Assembly (NCBI GenBank): GCA_944363645.1
Contig: CALVUR010000006.1
Coordinates: forward strand, 33,442 to 97,441
Direction: 5' to 3'
DNA length: 64,000 bases
Source: an uncultured Clostridia bacterium
Lineage (GTDB): Bacteria; Bacillota; Clostridia; Christensenellales; Borkfalkiaceae
This document shows, one piece after another, positions 16,405-27,000 of the stretch; the first letter of the stretch is position 1, and each line of letters begins with the position of its first letter. The notes beneath the pieces are model-generated. The model saw only the letters and a program-made list of their open reading frames with translations. It was not told the DNA's origin and made no database searches. The translations under genes were made by a program, and so were the position numbers.

Positions 16405-16853
16405 TTTACATTTATAAATCAATTATCGGTGATTTGCTTGTCGAAAGTTGTGAAAATGTGCTTAACAAAATTTGTTTGGCAACAGAAGAAGATGTCAAAA
16501 AGTGGGGCTATAAGCCCGTTATCGACACTTTTTCTAAATTTTTAGATGATTATTTTGACGGCAAAAACCCAAAAATAGATTTTGAAATCAACCCTTACGG
16601 CACACCCTTTCAAAAAAAAGTTTGGCAACAAACTTACAAAATACCTTACGGCGAAACCACAAGTTATAAAAAAATTGGCGATACTCTTCACACAAGTTAT
16701 AGGGCAGTGGGTGGTGCGCTTAATAAAAACCCCATCTTAATCGTTATACCGTGCCACCGTGTAATCGGCGAAAACGGCAACCTTGTGGGCTTTGCAGGCG
16801 GTCTTGATATCAAGAAAAAACTGCTTAATTTAGAAGGTATAAACGTAGATTAA
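16401..16853 (+). CDS. ogt: Methylated-DNA-protein cysteine methyltransferase
   Basis: DNA repair protein removing O6-methylguanine by suicide transfer to Cys, 150 residues. The active-site PCHRV (IPCHRVIG) and the DNA-binding segment GTPFQKKVWQQTYKIPYGETTSY are present, as is YRAVGGALNKNP. A copy of the dispersed element (16497-16534) lies inside the variable N-terminal domain and encodes KWGYKPVIDTF just before FLDDYFDGK. The frame is intact, so the protein should be functional. It overlaps the nitroreductase gene by four bases. Confidence 0.93.
   Translation: MIYIYKSIIGDLLVESCENVLNKICLATEEDVKKWGYKPVIDTFSKFLDDYFDGKNPKIDFEINPYGTPFQKKVWQQTYKIPYGETTSYKKIGDTLHTSYRAVGGALNKNPILIVIPCHRVIGENGNLVGFAGGLDIKKKLLNLEGINVD
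16497..16534 (+). repeat. Dispersed 35-bp element, copy 3 (inside ogt)
   Basis: Near-perfect copy with both arms (AAAAAGTGGGG, CTATAAGCCCGTTATCG, ACACTTTTT). Read in frame as KWGYKPVIDTF. Confidence 0.9.
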
Positions 16854-16953
16854 ACTATTAAAAAAAAAGGTCAACCATTTTCACAATATTTTGTTTATTG
16901 TCTTATAATACATTCTATTTACTAAAATAGTAAACCATATATTTTCACTTTTT

Positions 16954-16982
16954 TTGATTTTTTCTATGCTGAATGTTATAAT
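16954..16982 (+). promoter_or_regulatory. Promoter of the 17012 lipoprotein gene
   Basis: TTGATT, 17-base spacer, TATAAT. Confidence 0.7.
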
Positions 16983-17011
16983 ACAGTTAATTATTGAAGG
17001 AAAATTTGCGC

Positions 17012-17797
17012 ATGATTAAACAAGGTAAAGTCAAAAAATACAAATTTGCCAAAAAAGCATTTTCCATTTTTGCGTCAATCGTTATGATTGCATCAATTAC
17101 CATAATCACGTCCGCATGTTCATTTTTCCCTAAATATAGTAATCCGGAAAGTATTGACATTGACGGCGAAATATATATGAGCGGATTTTATGAAAATTTA
17201 TGGGTGGAAGGCATTGTCTTTGGCGAGAACGATATCCCAGATTTTGAAACGAAATATCATTTTTGGTGGAAAGTAGAAAATGCGCCGTTCGATATGTACT
17301 GCGTTCAAAATAAGGAAGCACTGTGGTGGAATCCTGCTATTTATTGTAAAAAAAGTCAATTTAACACGGTAAAAAACTATTATGAGAACGCAGATAATTT
17401 TAATTATTATGTTGGATTGTACGGCGACAGCAATAAAGACAGTCGCATTCTCCTTGATGGGAATCTAAATTATTCCTTTTTGGAAGAGGCGATTGTTTTG
17501 AATATGCAGATCAAGGCGTATTTAGAGAAAGGTTCTTTGACAGGTAAAAAAGATTTTTCTGATATAGAAGTTCATGTTCCTTCCGCCGAAATTTTGCCTG
17601 TTCAACCTGTCTTATATAGGATAAGCAAGGATGGCTTTTTTACAACCATTCAAAACAGTTGGATTGTAACGAAAAAAGAAATATATATAGAGGGTGTGTA
17701 CGACGGAGAAGCGGAACAAAGTTATACCGCCTATAAAATCAGTAGTGAATCAAATGAATACATCTTGAAATTGCTTTCTGAAAAGGGCATAATATAA
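17012..17797 (+). CDS. Predicted lipoprotein, function unknown
   Basis: 261-residue protein starting at the ATG at 17012, after GAAGGAAA. A Lys-rich n-region and hydrophobic stretch (about 14-35) end in the lipobox TSAC, so it should be anchored by a diacylglyceryl Cys at about residue 36. The mature part is rich in Trp, Tyr and Asn and matches no family I recognise. It has its own promoter and a strong terminator, so it is a monocistronic cassette. Its codon use is somewhat different from neighbours, hinting at acquisition (weak). Confidence 0.75.
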   Translation: MIKQGKVKKYKFAKKAFSIFASIVMIASITIITSACSFFPKYSNPESIDIDGEIYMSGFYENLWVEGIVFGENDIPDFETKYHFWWKVENAPFDMYCVQNKEALWWNPAIYCKKSQFNTVKNYYENADNFNYYVGLYGDSNKDSRILLDGNLNYSFLEEAIVLNMQIKAYLEKGSLTGKKDFSDIEVHVPSAEILPVQPVLYRISKDGFFTTIQNSWIVTKKEIYIEGVYDGEAEQSYTAYKISSESNEYILKLLSEKGII

Positions 17798-17894
17798 AGA
17801 TATCATATACCTACAGTGATTTGACTGCCGGCAAGAGTGGTGTATTTGTGCTTTTTTTATGAGCGGTTACTTCACGATAGATATTTGATAACAG

Positions 17895-17936
17895 AAAAGA
17901 GAGTGAACTATCATTTCCGATAGTTCGCTCTCTTTT
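17895..17936. terminator. Strong terminator between convergent lipoprotein and mgtE genes
   Basis: AAAGAGAGTGAACTATC paired with GATAGTTCGCTCTCTTT, loop ATTTCC, T-rich end. Confidence 0.9.
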
Positions 17937-18039
17937 ATCGTTTAAAAGTGCAATTCCTATTAAAATTTAATTTTAATCTTTAAGAAAATTGCGCTTTTGG
18001 TTGACTTTTTTTGTGTGTAGTGATCGTTTAAAATTTTTT

Positions 18040-18077
18040 AAAAAGTGGGGCTATAAGCCCGTTATCGCCACTTTTTT
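18040..18077 (+). repeat. Dispersed 35-bp element, copy 4 (intergenic)
   Basis: Best-preserved full copy: AAAAAGTGGGG, CTATAAGCCCGTTATCG, CCACTTTTTT. It ends six bases before the mgtE stop codon and could also act as a terminator hairpin. Confidence 0.92.
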
Positions 18078-18082
18078 ACAAA

Positions 18083-19519
18083 TTATATGGCATAAAGTCC
18101 AAAAATTTGAATGATAAAAATGTAAGCAAAGCCGTAAAAGATTATTGCTGACACTAAGTCGTTTATCGTGGTGATCATGGGTCCTGATGCAACGGCAGGG
18201 TCTACTTTCAACTTTTTAAACATCATAGGCAAAAGGGTACCGCCAAGCGAAGCAAACATCATTGCAAGCATAATTGAAATGCCAACACAACCACCGATGG
18301 CAAGCCCGTTTTGGTATGGTGTTTGTTTTATAAAGATAAGGTAAATTATGGTAATCAAAAATGCGACAATGCACAAAAGTAAACCGTTCAATAAACTTAC
18401 ACGCACTTCCTTTAAAACAAATTTTAGTTTTTCTTTAAAGGTAAGTTCTTCGGCGGTGATAACCCTAATTGTTACAGCCAAACTTTGCGTACCGCAGTTA
18501 CCCGACATATCAAATATCATGGTCTGGAAGGAGAATAAAAGGGGAATCGCCGTGATAATGGGGTCAAAAAGCCCGATAACGGTCGAAACCAAAAGCCCCA
18601 AGCCCATCAACACAAGAAGCCACGGTATGCGCTTTTTAACCGATTTAAAAAGCGGTTCTTTCAAATCTTCTTCTGCGGTAAGACCAGCAAGTTTTGCGTA
18701 GTCGTCTGCAAGTTCTTGGTCAACAACGTCAACAAGTTCTGCGCCCGTGATAACGCCCAAAATCTTGTTGTCTTTTGACAAAATCGGTATAGAGTCTTCC
18801 GATAAATCTTTAAGGTCTTTAATACAGTCGGCGATAAGTTCGTCGGCGTAAAAATAAGGGTAGGCAGTTGCGGTTATATCTAAAAGGTTTGCGTTAGACC
18901 TTGCAACCACCAAATCACGCAAAGTTATTGCCCCAAAATATGTTTCGTCGCTACTTTTTACAACATAAACGGTAGAAATATTGTCGTTTTCGGCAGCCTG
19001 TTCAATTACGCTTTTTGTCGCTTGCTTTATGGTATCTGTATCCTTTACAACGACAAAATTGGTGCTCATTTGCGAACCAATCATGTCCTCGTCGTAAGCG
19101 TCAATAAGTTTAATATCGTTTGCCGCCTCAACGTCCATAAGCCCGATAATCTCATCACGCTTGTCTTGGTCTAACTCGTCCAAAATGTCAAGCGCATCGC
19201 TTGCGTCCATCTCTTCAATGATGTCCGCCGCCGCCGAAGAAGAAAGTTCTTCAACAAAGTCAGCCGGGTCGTCTAAATAGGCGAAAATTTCAGAAACCGC
19301 TTCGTTACCTAAAATGTTGTAAAGTTTAAGCCTTTGCTCTTTTGAAAGTGAAGGTATAACTTCGGCAATGTCCGATTCGTGGTAATTTGATAGTTGGTCT
19401 TTTAAATCATATGGCTTCAAATTGCTGTTTAAAAGGCTACTGATTTCGCTTTCAAAATCACGTTTTAAAAACTCTTTGTTTGTAACAACCATGTTGTTTA
19501 AGTCCTTGTTTTCACTCAT
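18083..19519 (-). CDS. mgtE: Magnesium transporter MgtE
   Basis: Gated Mg2+ channel of 478 residues. Acidic N domain of superhelical repeats (about 20-140), a CBS-domain pair (about 145-270; MIGSQMSTNFVVV, ITLRDLV, GVITGAELVDVVD) and a five-helix pore domain (about 300-478) with the conserved FDMSGNCGTQSLAV segment. The CBS and N domains close the pore when Mg2+ is high. I found no M-box riboswitch in the short space upstream. GGAGGTATAATT precedes the ATG. Confidence 0.95.
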   Translation of the reverse strand: MSENKDLNNMVVTNKEFLKRDFESEISSLLNSNLKPYDLKDQLSNYHESDIAEVIPSLSKEQRLKLYNILGNEAVSEIFAYLDDPADFVEELSSSAAADIIEEMDASDALDILDELDQDKRDEIIGLMDVEAANDIKLIDAYDEDMIGSQMSTNFVVVKDTDTIKQATKSVIEQAAENDNISTVYVVKSSDETYFGAITLRDLVVARSNANLLDITATAYPYFYADELIADCIKDLKDLSEDSIPILSKDNKILGVITGAELVDVVDQELADDYAKLAGLTAEEDLKEPLFKSVKKRIPWLLVLMGLGLLVSTVIGLFDPIITAIPLLFSFQTMIFDMSGNCGTQSLAVTIRVITAEELTFKEKLKFVLKEVRVSLLNGLLLCIVAFLITIIYLIFIKQTPYQNGLAIGGCVGISIMLAMMFASLGGTLLPMMFKKLKVDPAVASGPMITTINDLVSAIIFYGFAYIFIIQIFGLYAI

Positions 19520-19560
19520 AATTATACCTCCTTTCGGTCAATTTTTTAAAATCTGTAACG

Positions 19561-19597
19561 TGCAAAAATGCGGTAAAACTCACTACGTGTGTGGGGT
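19561..19597 (-). repeat. Second repeat family, copy D
   Basis: Minus-strand GTGAGTTTTACCGCATTTTT; lies upstream of mgtE. Confidence 0.4.
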
Positions 19598-19624
19598 AAA
19601 TGTAAAAAATCGCTAATTTTTAAT

Positions 19625-19670
19625 AAAAAAACCCCCGAAACCTATCGCAAAAAAGGTTCGGGGGAAAAAA
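19625..19670 (-). terminator. Terminator of the 19676 lipoprotein gene
   Basis: CCCCCGAA-CC stem (one bulged A) with a 12-base loop and T-runs on the minus strand. Confidence 0.9.
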
Positions 19671-19675
19671 TTAAA

Positions 19676-20728
19676 TTAGCCTGTAACCGTAGTTTTTACG
19701 ATAGTAGTTGTAAATGTACCTAAAGAATAAGGCGCAGAAGATTGTGTTTTAATAAGCCTTGCCCTTGCATTTTCCAAACTTGTGTTTGCGTACCAGCATT
19801 TGATTGGTGCGCCAGAGAAGGTGCCTGAAATAGCAAAGTTTACAACTTGGCATGGGATAACTTGACTATCGTCTTCAATAAAGTCTTTGTGGTTGTTGAT
19901 AAAATAATCGTGATTTATCACGCCTTCAGCCGTGTTGGTTGTTGAAAAAATCAATTTTTCGTTTGGCGTTTGTTGATCGCTCGACATGGTAAGTGTACGG
20001 TTTATACCTGAAATAGCATCAATTACCGTAAAGGTTAAGTTTGCCGAATCGTTAAGGTTGATTGTACGTGGCACAAAAAGCAAGGTTGCGTTGTCAAAAT
20101 AATAGTTTGACTTGTTAAGTTTTGTGTAAGTACGTTCACCGTCGGGGATACCAAAATCGCCTTGAGTGTGGCTAAAGTTTACAACAGCACTGTCGTTATC
20201 GTAAGTTGTTGTTACGCTGTATTCTAATGTAGAAAGTGAAAACTTACCATCTTCACTTCTTATCGGCGAAGTCGCCAAAACTGACTGTTCGCTGTAAATT
20301 GGTCTTAACTTGTTTGAAACACTTCTAAAATAAACCTTTTCGGTTGTGGTGTTAATAAATTCGCCCTTGCTTTCGCCGTAAAGCGCATAATGTACTTTAT
20401 ATACAAGGGATGTTTCAAGTAAATAACAATCTTCGTCGTTATACTTAGAATTTGTCAAATGTGTGGTGTACTTATTAAAACTTACGCCATCAACTTCTTC
20501 TTTTGTCAAGTCAATTTGTACATCTTTTGCAAAAGTATTGGTTGATTTTGTAAAAGTAACAACATATTCGTTAAGTTCGTCAATGTTACCAATAATGCTT
20601 ATATTGCCTTCATTTTCCAAAAAGTAAGCACCGTTTGGTGCGGTAGGCAAGGCTTGTTGGCACGCCGTCATCAAAATTACGCTTGCCAAAATACAAAGCG
20701 AAAGTACAGTTTTAAAAATCTTATTCAT
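19676..20728 (-). CDS. Predicted lipoprotein, function unknown
   Basis: 350-residue secreted protein. The signal peptide (1-23, KTVLSLCILASVILMTAC) ends in a lipobox with Cys at about 23. The mature part has many short beta-like segments (YVVTFTKSTNTF, VNFSHTQGDF) and no recognised domain. Upstream ATTCCTTTAAAG is a weak ribosome-binding region. It is monocistronic with its own terminator. It may be a substrate-binding or structural cell-surface protein, but nothing in the sequence decides this. Confidence 0.75.
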   Translation of the reverse strand: MNKIFKTVLSLCILASVILMTACQQALPTAPNGAYFLENEGNISIIGNIDELNEYVVTFTKSTNTFAKDVQIDLTKEEVDGVSFNKYTTHLTNSKYNDEDCYLLETSLVYKVHYALYGESKGEFINTTTEKVYFRSVSNKLRPIYSEQSVLATSPIRSEDGKFSLSTLEYSVTTTYDNDSAVVNFSHTQGDFGIPDGERTYTKLNKSNYYFDNATLLFVPRTINLNDSANLTFTVIDAISGINRTLTMSSDQQTPNEKLIFSTTNTAEGVINHDYFINNHKDFIEDDSQVIPCQVVNFAISGTFSGAPIKCWYANTSLENARARLIKTQSSAPYSLGTFTTTIVKTTVTG

Positions 20729-20925
20729 ATAAAATTCCTTTAAAGAAAATATTAGTTAAATATATATAACTTAATTACTAACAAGATTGTAACACATTTT
20801 TGACTTTAAAACAACCATATATGTGAAAAAATTGTTATAAGTAAAATAAAAATATGAAAAATAGCAGTTTTTAAAAACTAAATGAAAAAATTTACTGAAA
20901 ATAGTAGAAAACAAAACGTTAAATG

Positions 20926-20934
20926 TGTTATACT
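20926..20934 (+). promoter_or_regulatory. Extended -10 promoter of addB, leaderless
   Basis: TGTTATACT (TGn extended -10) ends six bases before the addB ATG, with no Shine-Dalgarno between. Transcription should begin at or next to the ATG. Confidence 0.5.
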
Positions 20935-20940
20935 ACTTGC

Positions 20941-23900
20941 ATGAAAATTTTTACAACGCCCAGCATGGCGCAAGCAATCAATTACACAGCAAAATTAGTC
21001 TGCGACTGCCCCCGTGATATAGATAGCAAAATTTACGTTTTTTGTGAAAGCAAGGCAAGTTTAAGTTACGAAAAGCAAATTGCCAAATCACTCGGTGGCT
21101 CTTTTAATGTTGAAGTTTTAAACTTCTCACGCTATGTGTCAAAGCGTAAACGGGTGGAAAATTATATATCAAGTGCACAATCGGCACTGCTTGTAAGAAA
21201 ACTTATGAAGCAAAATATGGGATTACTTAAAAAATTTAATCCCAATTCTTTCAGCGTGCCTAAAGATGTTTACAACATTATCTCGCAGTTTAAGTCCGCT
21301 ATGATAGAGCCCGAAGACCTTAAAAAAATCATCGATAAGGTAAACACCTTTTTTGCTTCAAAACTTGAAGATATCGTAACCGTGTATGAGTTATATGAAG
21401 ATTACCTTCAAAAAAATAACCTAACGGACGAAAGCAAATACCTTCTTTTAATGCCCGAACTTATTAAAACTGATCCCCAAATTAAGGGCGCAAAGGTTAT
21501 AATAAGCGGTATCCAATCATTTACCAAACAGCACATGAAAATCATATCCACATTAAGCCAATATTGCGATGTAGATTTTGTGCTTGTGTGCGCCAATTAC
21601 GAAGCCTTTACCAACGAAACGATAAACAAGGTAAGCGCTATGTTTTTAAACGCCCCAATTATTGAATTAGAGCGTGAATTTAGCCCAAGTCAGCAACTTT
21701 TGTCTGGGCTTTTCAACCCGGAAAGTTATGTTAAAAATGGTAAGTATAGTGATAAAGTCGGCGTTATAGAATCTTTATCTTTTAGGGAAGAATGCGAAAA
21801 AATCGCTTCAAGGATAAGGTACGAAGTTATTAAAAATGGGTATAGGTATAAGGACTTTTCCGTAATTTTACAAAATGTCGAATCTTACGCCCCAACCATT
21901 AAAGAAGTTTTCGATTTATACGAAATTCCTTTATACATTGACTTAAACAAAAATTTAGACAAACATGCCGTTATCGGGCTTATAGGCGCACTTATTGATG
22001 TAAAAAGGTATAATTTTTTACCTAAAAAAGTGCTTACGCTTGTTAAAAATGGCTTGTTCTGCACCTTTGACGAAAGTCAGGAATTTTCTTCATATATGGG
22101 CAAAAACGCCATCTCTCGAAAACAGATGAAAGAGCCGTTTTTTGATTTAGTTTGCGAAGGTGTAAGAAGTAAGGTTATTGAAAGCGTTAAAAATTTAAAG
22201 TCAACAGATACAGTTAAAAATTACGTTGAAGAGATAAAAAATTCTTTAAACATAATCGACGTTTTTACTCGTGGCGAAACCCTTTCAAAATTTTTAAAAG
22301 AAAATGGCGAGGGCGTTTTGGCGGAATTTAACGATAGTTCGCTTAATGCAATTATAAGTTATTTGAACGAAATCGCCCAAGTTTTAGACGATACATCGGT
22401 AAGTTTAATAGAGTTTAAAAATATAGTCATCTCTGGCGCATCGGCGGTAAAAATCTCTACCATACCAGAATATAACGACACCGTTTATTTAGGCGATTAT
22501 AAGGCAGGCAGGCTAAAACAAAGCAAAATTTTGTTCTGCCCGGCACTCACATTTGATGTACCGCAGTATAAGCGTGATTCTTCAATACTTAACGACAACG
22601 ACCTTATCAAAATGGACGAGTATAAATTGACGGTAGAGCCAATTTTGGAAATTTTAAACCAGCGTGAAAGGGAAAATTTAGCCATCTCGCTTTCCAACTT
22701 TACCGACAAATTGTACTTGTCATATTCAACAAGCGACAGCATGGGCAAGCCCGTTTTAAGAAGCGAAATTATCGACCAAGTCATCCAAATTTTCTCTGAC
22801 GACGAAAACAAGTTGACGGTAAAGCGTGATATAAAAACCCCAACCGCACTAAACTACATGTCCAAAAAAGCAGGGTATTTATACGGCGCAAAATTAAGCA
22901 ACTTGTTTAGGGAACGCCAAAATGACGATTTAACAGGCTTATCAAGTTTTATGTCGGTCGTTAATGACAGCGACTATAACGATATTTTGCTCGGCAGTCA
23001 AAATGTTAAAATTTTCAATGAAGATTTAAAATATAACGGCAACTTGTCGCCAACCTTTATTGAAAACTTTTTTGCATGCCCATATAAGGCTTTTGCAAAC
23101 AACGTTTTAAAACTTACCGAAACAGAAACAGGCGAAGCAAAGGCTTACGAAATAGGCAACATTTTACACAGCGTTTTAGAAAATTTTGTCAAAAATTTAG
23201 ACGGCGTTAACGATGTAGGCGACGCCACTAATTTAGCGACAAAACTGTATAATGAAACCATAAACAGCGACCTATATGCCCGTTATCTTAATAATAACGC
23301 CTATCAGCACATTTTTAAACTCATGCAAGAAGAAGCAGTTAAACAGTGCGTTAGGATGTATATTGACATCAAAAACAGCGACTTTAAAATTTTGGGTACA
23401 GAACTTGAATTTAACGAATCTAAAAAGGACGGTTTTGGACCTATCTACATTGACACAAAGGAAAAAACTGTTGCCCTTCGTGGTAAAATCGACCGTGCAG
23501 ATTATTTAGATTACGACGGTGAAAAGTATGTAAGAATTATCGATTATAAGTCAGGCAACGCTGAAAACGATGATTCAAAATTTTACTCTGGGCAAAAAAT
23601 TCAACTTTTCTTGTATATGAACGTCTTTACCCAAAACGGGTATTTGCCAGCGGCAACGCACTACTTCAAACTTACCGATGATTTTAGCAGTAGTCCATTA
23701 AATGGTGGCGAATATTTAGGTATGACGCTTGCCGATTCCCAAATTGTTGGTTGTTTAGATAAAACATTTGTCGACAACGGTAAAAGTAAAAACTATAAAG
23801 TTACAACGGACAAAAACGGTTTTGTCAAGGTGGGCAAAAGTTCACTTTCTAAAGACCAATTTAACAAATACATTAGTTACGCCAAAGACGTTGCGAAAAA

Positions 23901-24093
23901 CGGCATAACTGAAATTATGGACGGTCTTTTCATTCCGTCGCCAACCGAAACCGCTTGCGATCTTTGCAAGTACAAAGGCATATGCGGTTACGACAACGAA
24001 AAGGATGATTTTAACAGGGATGTCAAAGACGGCACAAGGGCTTCAATTTTAAACGAAGACACTTACGATATTACTGATAGTGAGGAAGAATAA
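20941..24093 (+). CDS. addB: ATP-dependent helicase/nuclease subunit AddB
   Basis: Subunit of the AddAB double-strand-break processing complex, 1050 residues. The C-terminal RecB-type nuclease is intact: GKIDRAD and RIIDYKSG (about 855-880), with the iron-sulfur cysteines in FFACPYKAF and ETACDLCKYKGIC. The N-terminus lacks the Walker A motif (GRAGSGKT) normally found at the start of AddB. The segment FCESKASLSYEKQIAK aligns with the position that follows it. A dispersed-element match (21968-21995) underlies AVIGLIGALID. The gene has no ribosome-binding site and overlaps addA by one base (TAATG). Confidence 0.92.
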   Translation: MKIFTTPSMAQAINYTAKLVCDCPRDIDSKIYVFCESKASLSYEKQIAKSLGGSFNVEVLNFSRYVSKRKRVENYISSAQSALLVRKLMKQNMGLLKKFNPNSFSVPKDVYNIISQFKSAMIEPEDLKKIIDKVNTFFASKLEDIVTVYELYEDYLQKNNLTDESKYLLLMPELIKTDPQIKGAKVIISGIQSFTKQHMKIISTLSQYCDVDFVLVCANYEAFTNETINKVSAMFLNAPIIELEREFSPSQQLLSGLFNPESYVKNGKYSDKVGVIESLSFREECEKIASRIRYEVIKNGYRYKDFSVILQNVESYAPTIKEVFDLYEIPLYIDLNKNLDKHAVIGLIGALIDVKRYNFLPKKVLTLVKNGLFCTFDESQEFSSYMGKNAISRKQMKEPFFDLVCEGVRSKVIESVKNLKSTDTVKNYVEEIKNSLNIIDVFTRGETLSKFLKENGEGVLAEFNDSSLNAIISYLNEIAQVLDDTSVSLIEFKNIVISGASAVKISTIPEYNDTVYLGDYKAGRLKQSKILFCPALTFDVPQYKRDSSILNDNDLIKMDEYKLTVEPILEILNQRERENLAISLSNFTDKLYLSYSTSDSMGKPVLRSEIIDQVIQIFSDDENKLTVKRDIKTPTALNYMSKKAGYLYGAKLSNLFRERQNDDLTGLSSFMSVVNDSDYNDILLGSQNVKIFNEDLKYNGNLSPTFIENFFACPYKAFANNVLKLTETETGEAKAYEIGNILHSVLENFVKNLDGVNDVGDATNLATKLYNETINSDLYARYLNNNAYQHIFKLMQEEAVKQCVRMYIDIKNSDFKILGTELEFNESKKDGFGPIYIDTKEKTVALRGKIDRADYLDYDGEKYVRIIDYKSGNAENDDSKFYSGQKIQLFLYMNVFTQNGYLPAATHYFKLTDDFSSSPLNGGEYLGMTLADSQIVGCLDKTFVDNGKSKNYKVTTDKNGFVKVGKSSLSKDQFNKYISYAKDVAKNGITEIMDGLFIPSPTETACDLCKYKGICGYDNEKDDFNRDVKDGTRASILNEDTYDITDSEEE
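21968..21995 (-). repeat. Dispersed element, copy 5 (inside addB)
   Basis: Minus-strand GCCTATAAGCCCGATAACGG, GTGCGCC-type left arm; right arm not conserved. Encodes VIGLIGAL on the coding strand. Confidence 0.6.
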
Positions 24094-27000
24094 TGAGTTT
24101 TACAGATAAACAACTTGAAGTTATCAACCATGACGATGGTAATATCGTAGTTTCCGCCTCGGCTGGTAGTGGCAAAACAAGAGTTATGATAGAGCGTATT
24201 ATTCGCCTTATCATAAACAATAAAGTGGACGTAAGAAACATTTTGGCGGTAACCTTTACACGTATGGCAGCCCAAGAAATGCGTGATAGGCTTGCAAAGG
24301 CATTTACCGACCGCATTAGGGAAGGCAAAGATTGTGAAAGGCTTAAAAGACAGTTAAAAGATTTACCACTTGCAAGCATCTCAACAATCGACTCCTTTTT
24401 AAATACTTTAATCAAAAAGTATTTTACCATTGCCCAAATCGATCCCAACTTTACCGTCATTGACGAAGCGCAAAAACAAAGTTTAAAAAACGCATCGATA
24501 GACGAAGTTTTCGATACCTTGTATGAAACAAATGATGCCGATTTAAATTTGCTTTTAAAAGTCTTTATTTACTCTCGCAAAGATAAAAATTTAAAGGGCA
24601 TTATTTTAAATATTTACGACTTTTTAGAAAGCGAAACAGACAGCCAAAAGTTTTGGGAAAAGACAAAAAATCTTTACACTAAAGAAGGCTTAAAAATTGC
24701 CGTTAATCGGCTTATAGCCCAATATATTGAAAAATTTAGGACCTTTTTAGAAGAAGATTTACCCCCATTTACAGTAGGCTTAAATATAATAGATAAAAAG
24801 TTTTTGAACTATATCGCTTCAATAAAAGCACTCTATGATAATTTAAACGAAAATAAGACTTTAGAAAGTTTATTTGAAATCTCAAGTGCCACGCTAACAA
24901 AACCTTCTACCAAAAAATTAGAACCAATTTATGCTGATGCATTAGATAAGTTGGCAAAAGATTTTAACGAGTTAAAAAATAAGATAAAAACCAAATTCGC
25001 CGATATGGACGACCTATCTGACATTCAAGAATCGCAAAAAATCATTTGCGCACTTGAAAAGGTTGTTGGGCTTTTCACCCAAAAGTACAGCGAGCAAAAA
25101 AGGGAACTTAACTGTTTAGATTTTGGAGATATCAGCCACATTGCTTACAAGGTCTTACAAAATCAGTCGGTAATTGAAGATTTACGTGCGACATATAAGT
25201 ATATTTTTGTCGACGAATACCAAGATACAAACGGCATTCAAGAAAGCATTTTCACTTGCCTTGAAAACAACAACTTGTTTATCGTGGGCGACATAAAGCA
25301 AAGTATTTATGGTTTTCGTGGTTGCTTTAGTGAAAATTTTGCTAAGCGTATGCACAATCAAAACCAAAAATGTGTGGAATTAGATTACAATTTTAGAAGT
25401 TCACCTGAAGTAATCAAAACGGTAAACCGCATTTTCTCATACGCAATCACAAAGCGCACAATGGGCTTAAATTACAGCGACAACCCAATGCAGTACGGTG
25501 GGCTTTACGGCAATTTTACAGGCGAAACAAAATTATTTTATTTTGACCGCCCCGAAAAAAAGCAATTAAAACTTGGCACTTACAGCGTAAGCAAGCATTT
25601 GTTAAGCGAGCGTAACAAGCGTTTAGGGCTTGAAGACTTAGTTACTTACACCGTCAAAAAAGCCTTAAACAGCAAGGTTTACGATTTAAAAACGGGGGAA
25701 GAACGCACCGCAACTTACAGCGACATTGCAATTTTAATGCGTGCCACAAAAAACGGTGTGGATAAAATCGTTAAGGAATTAGAACGTTCTTCAATCCCGG
25801 TCGTTATGGAAAATAAGCGTAGCATTAAAAGTTACCCCGAAATCCAGCAGATGATCGACATTTTAGATTGCATTTTGTCGCAAACAAACGACATACCCCT
25901 TGCTTCCACCTTAAAGTCGCCCGTTGGCGGACTAAAAGATAGCGATTTAAAGGCGATTAAAGATAGTGCGTCATCGCAAACACCGTTTTATAAGGCGGTT
26001 TACGAGTACCAGCAAAAGGACGACAAACTTGCCCAAAAAATAAGGGACTTTTACGCTTATATAAAAAGGCTTCGCTTGTTTGCCACGTTTGAAGGCGTTC
26101 CCACTTTAATAAGAAGGATCATGGAAGAAAAATCTATCCGTGCCAAACTTTTGACAACAAGCGGTGGTGAACACAAACTTAGCCGTATCGAAGTCTTAAT
26201 TGCAAGCGCATATAAAGACACGCAAGAATATTTTATTCAAGAGTTCATGGAAAATTTAGATGAACTTTTAGATGATATGAAAAACCCCTTAAGTTCTGGT
26301 GGCAACGCAGTTACCATTACCAGCATGCACTCATCAAAGGGGCTTGAATATCCTATCGTCATTGTCGCCGGCATTGACAAAAATTGGAACAAAACAGAAG
26401 CCTCGAAAGAAATTTATTTTTCACGCACGGCAGGCATCGGCATAAGAAGTTACGATTTTAATAAAAAGCAGTATAAAAGCAATTACATTCGTGAATACAT
26501 AAAAAGCATTAACGAAGAAAAAAATCTGCAAGAAGAACTTAGATTATTCTATGTTGCGCTTACAAGGGCAAAATGTAATTTGTATCTTCTTACCATGCAA
26601 GGTCAAAAAAATATTAAGTCGCTAATTGACGCAAACAAGCAAATTGACTTTTTGTTTGACGGCGCAATCGATGTTGAACAGATTTACGAAGAAGATTTGA
26701 TTGAAGAACTTCATACAAAAGACCGTCGTGAACTTATTTTGCCAGAGCCCGATCCCGACTTGATTAGGGAAATTGAAGGGTATGTAAATTATACTTACCC
26801 TTACCAAAAAGACACCCTTTTAAGTTTAAAGCGGTCGGTAACAAAAATCACTCAGACAAAAAAAGATATCAACGATGACGAAGTAAATTTTGTGCCAATT
26901 TTTGCACAGTCCGATATCGAGCGTGGTAACGCTTATCACAAGTTTTTGGAACTTTTAGATTTTTCAAAAATAGGCGATAACGGGCTTATAGGCGCACTTT

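Noticed and set aside
19520..19675. M-box riboswitch upstream of mgtE
   Set aside because: The space is short and shows none of the conserved M-box stems.
24704..24728. Element-like sequence in addA near its 5' third
   Set aside because: Only the central TATAAGCC part matches and both arms are missing.
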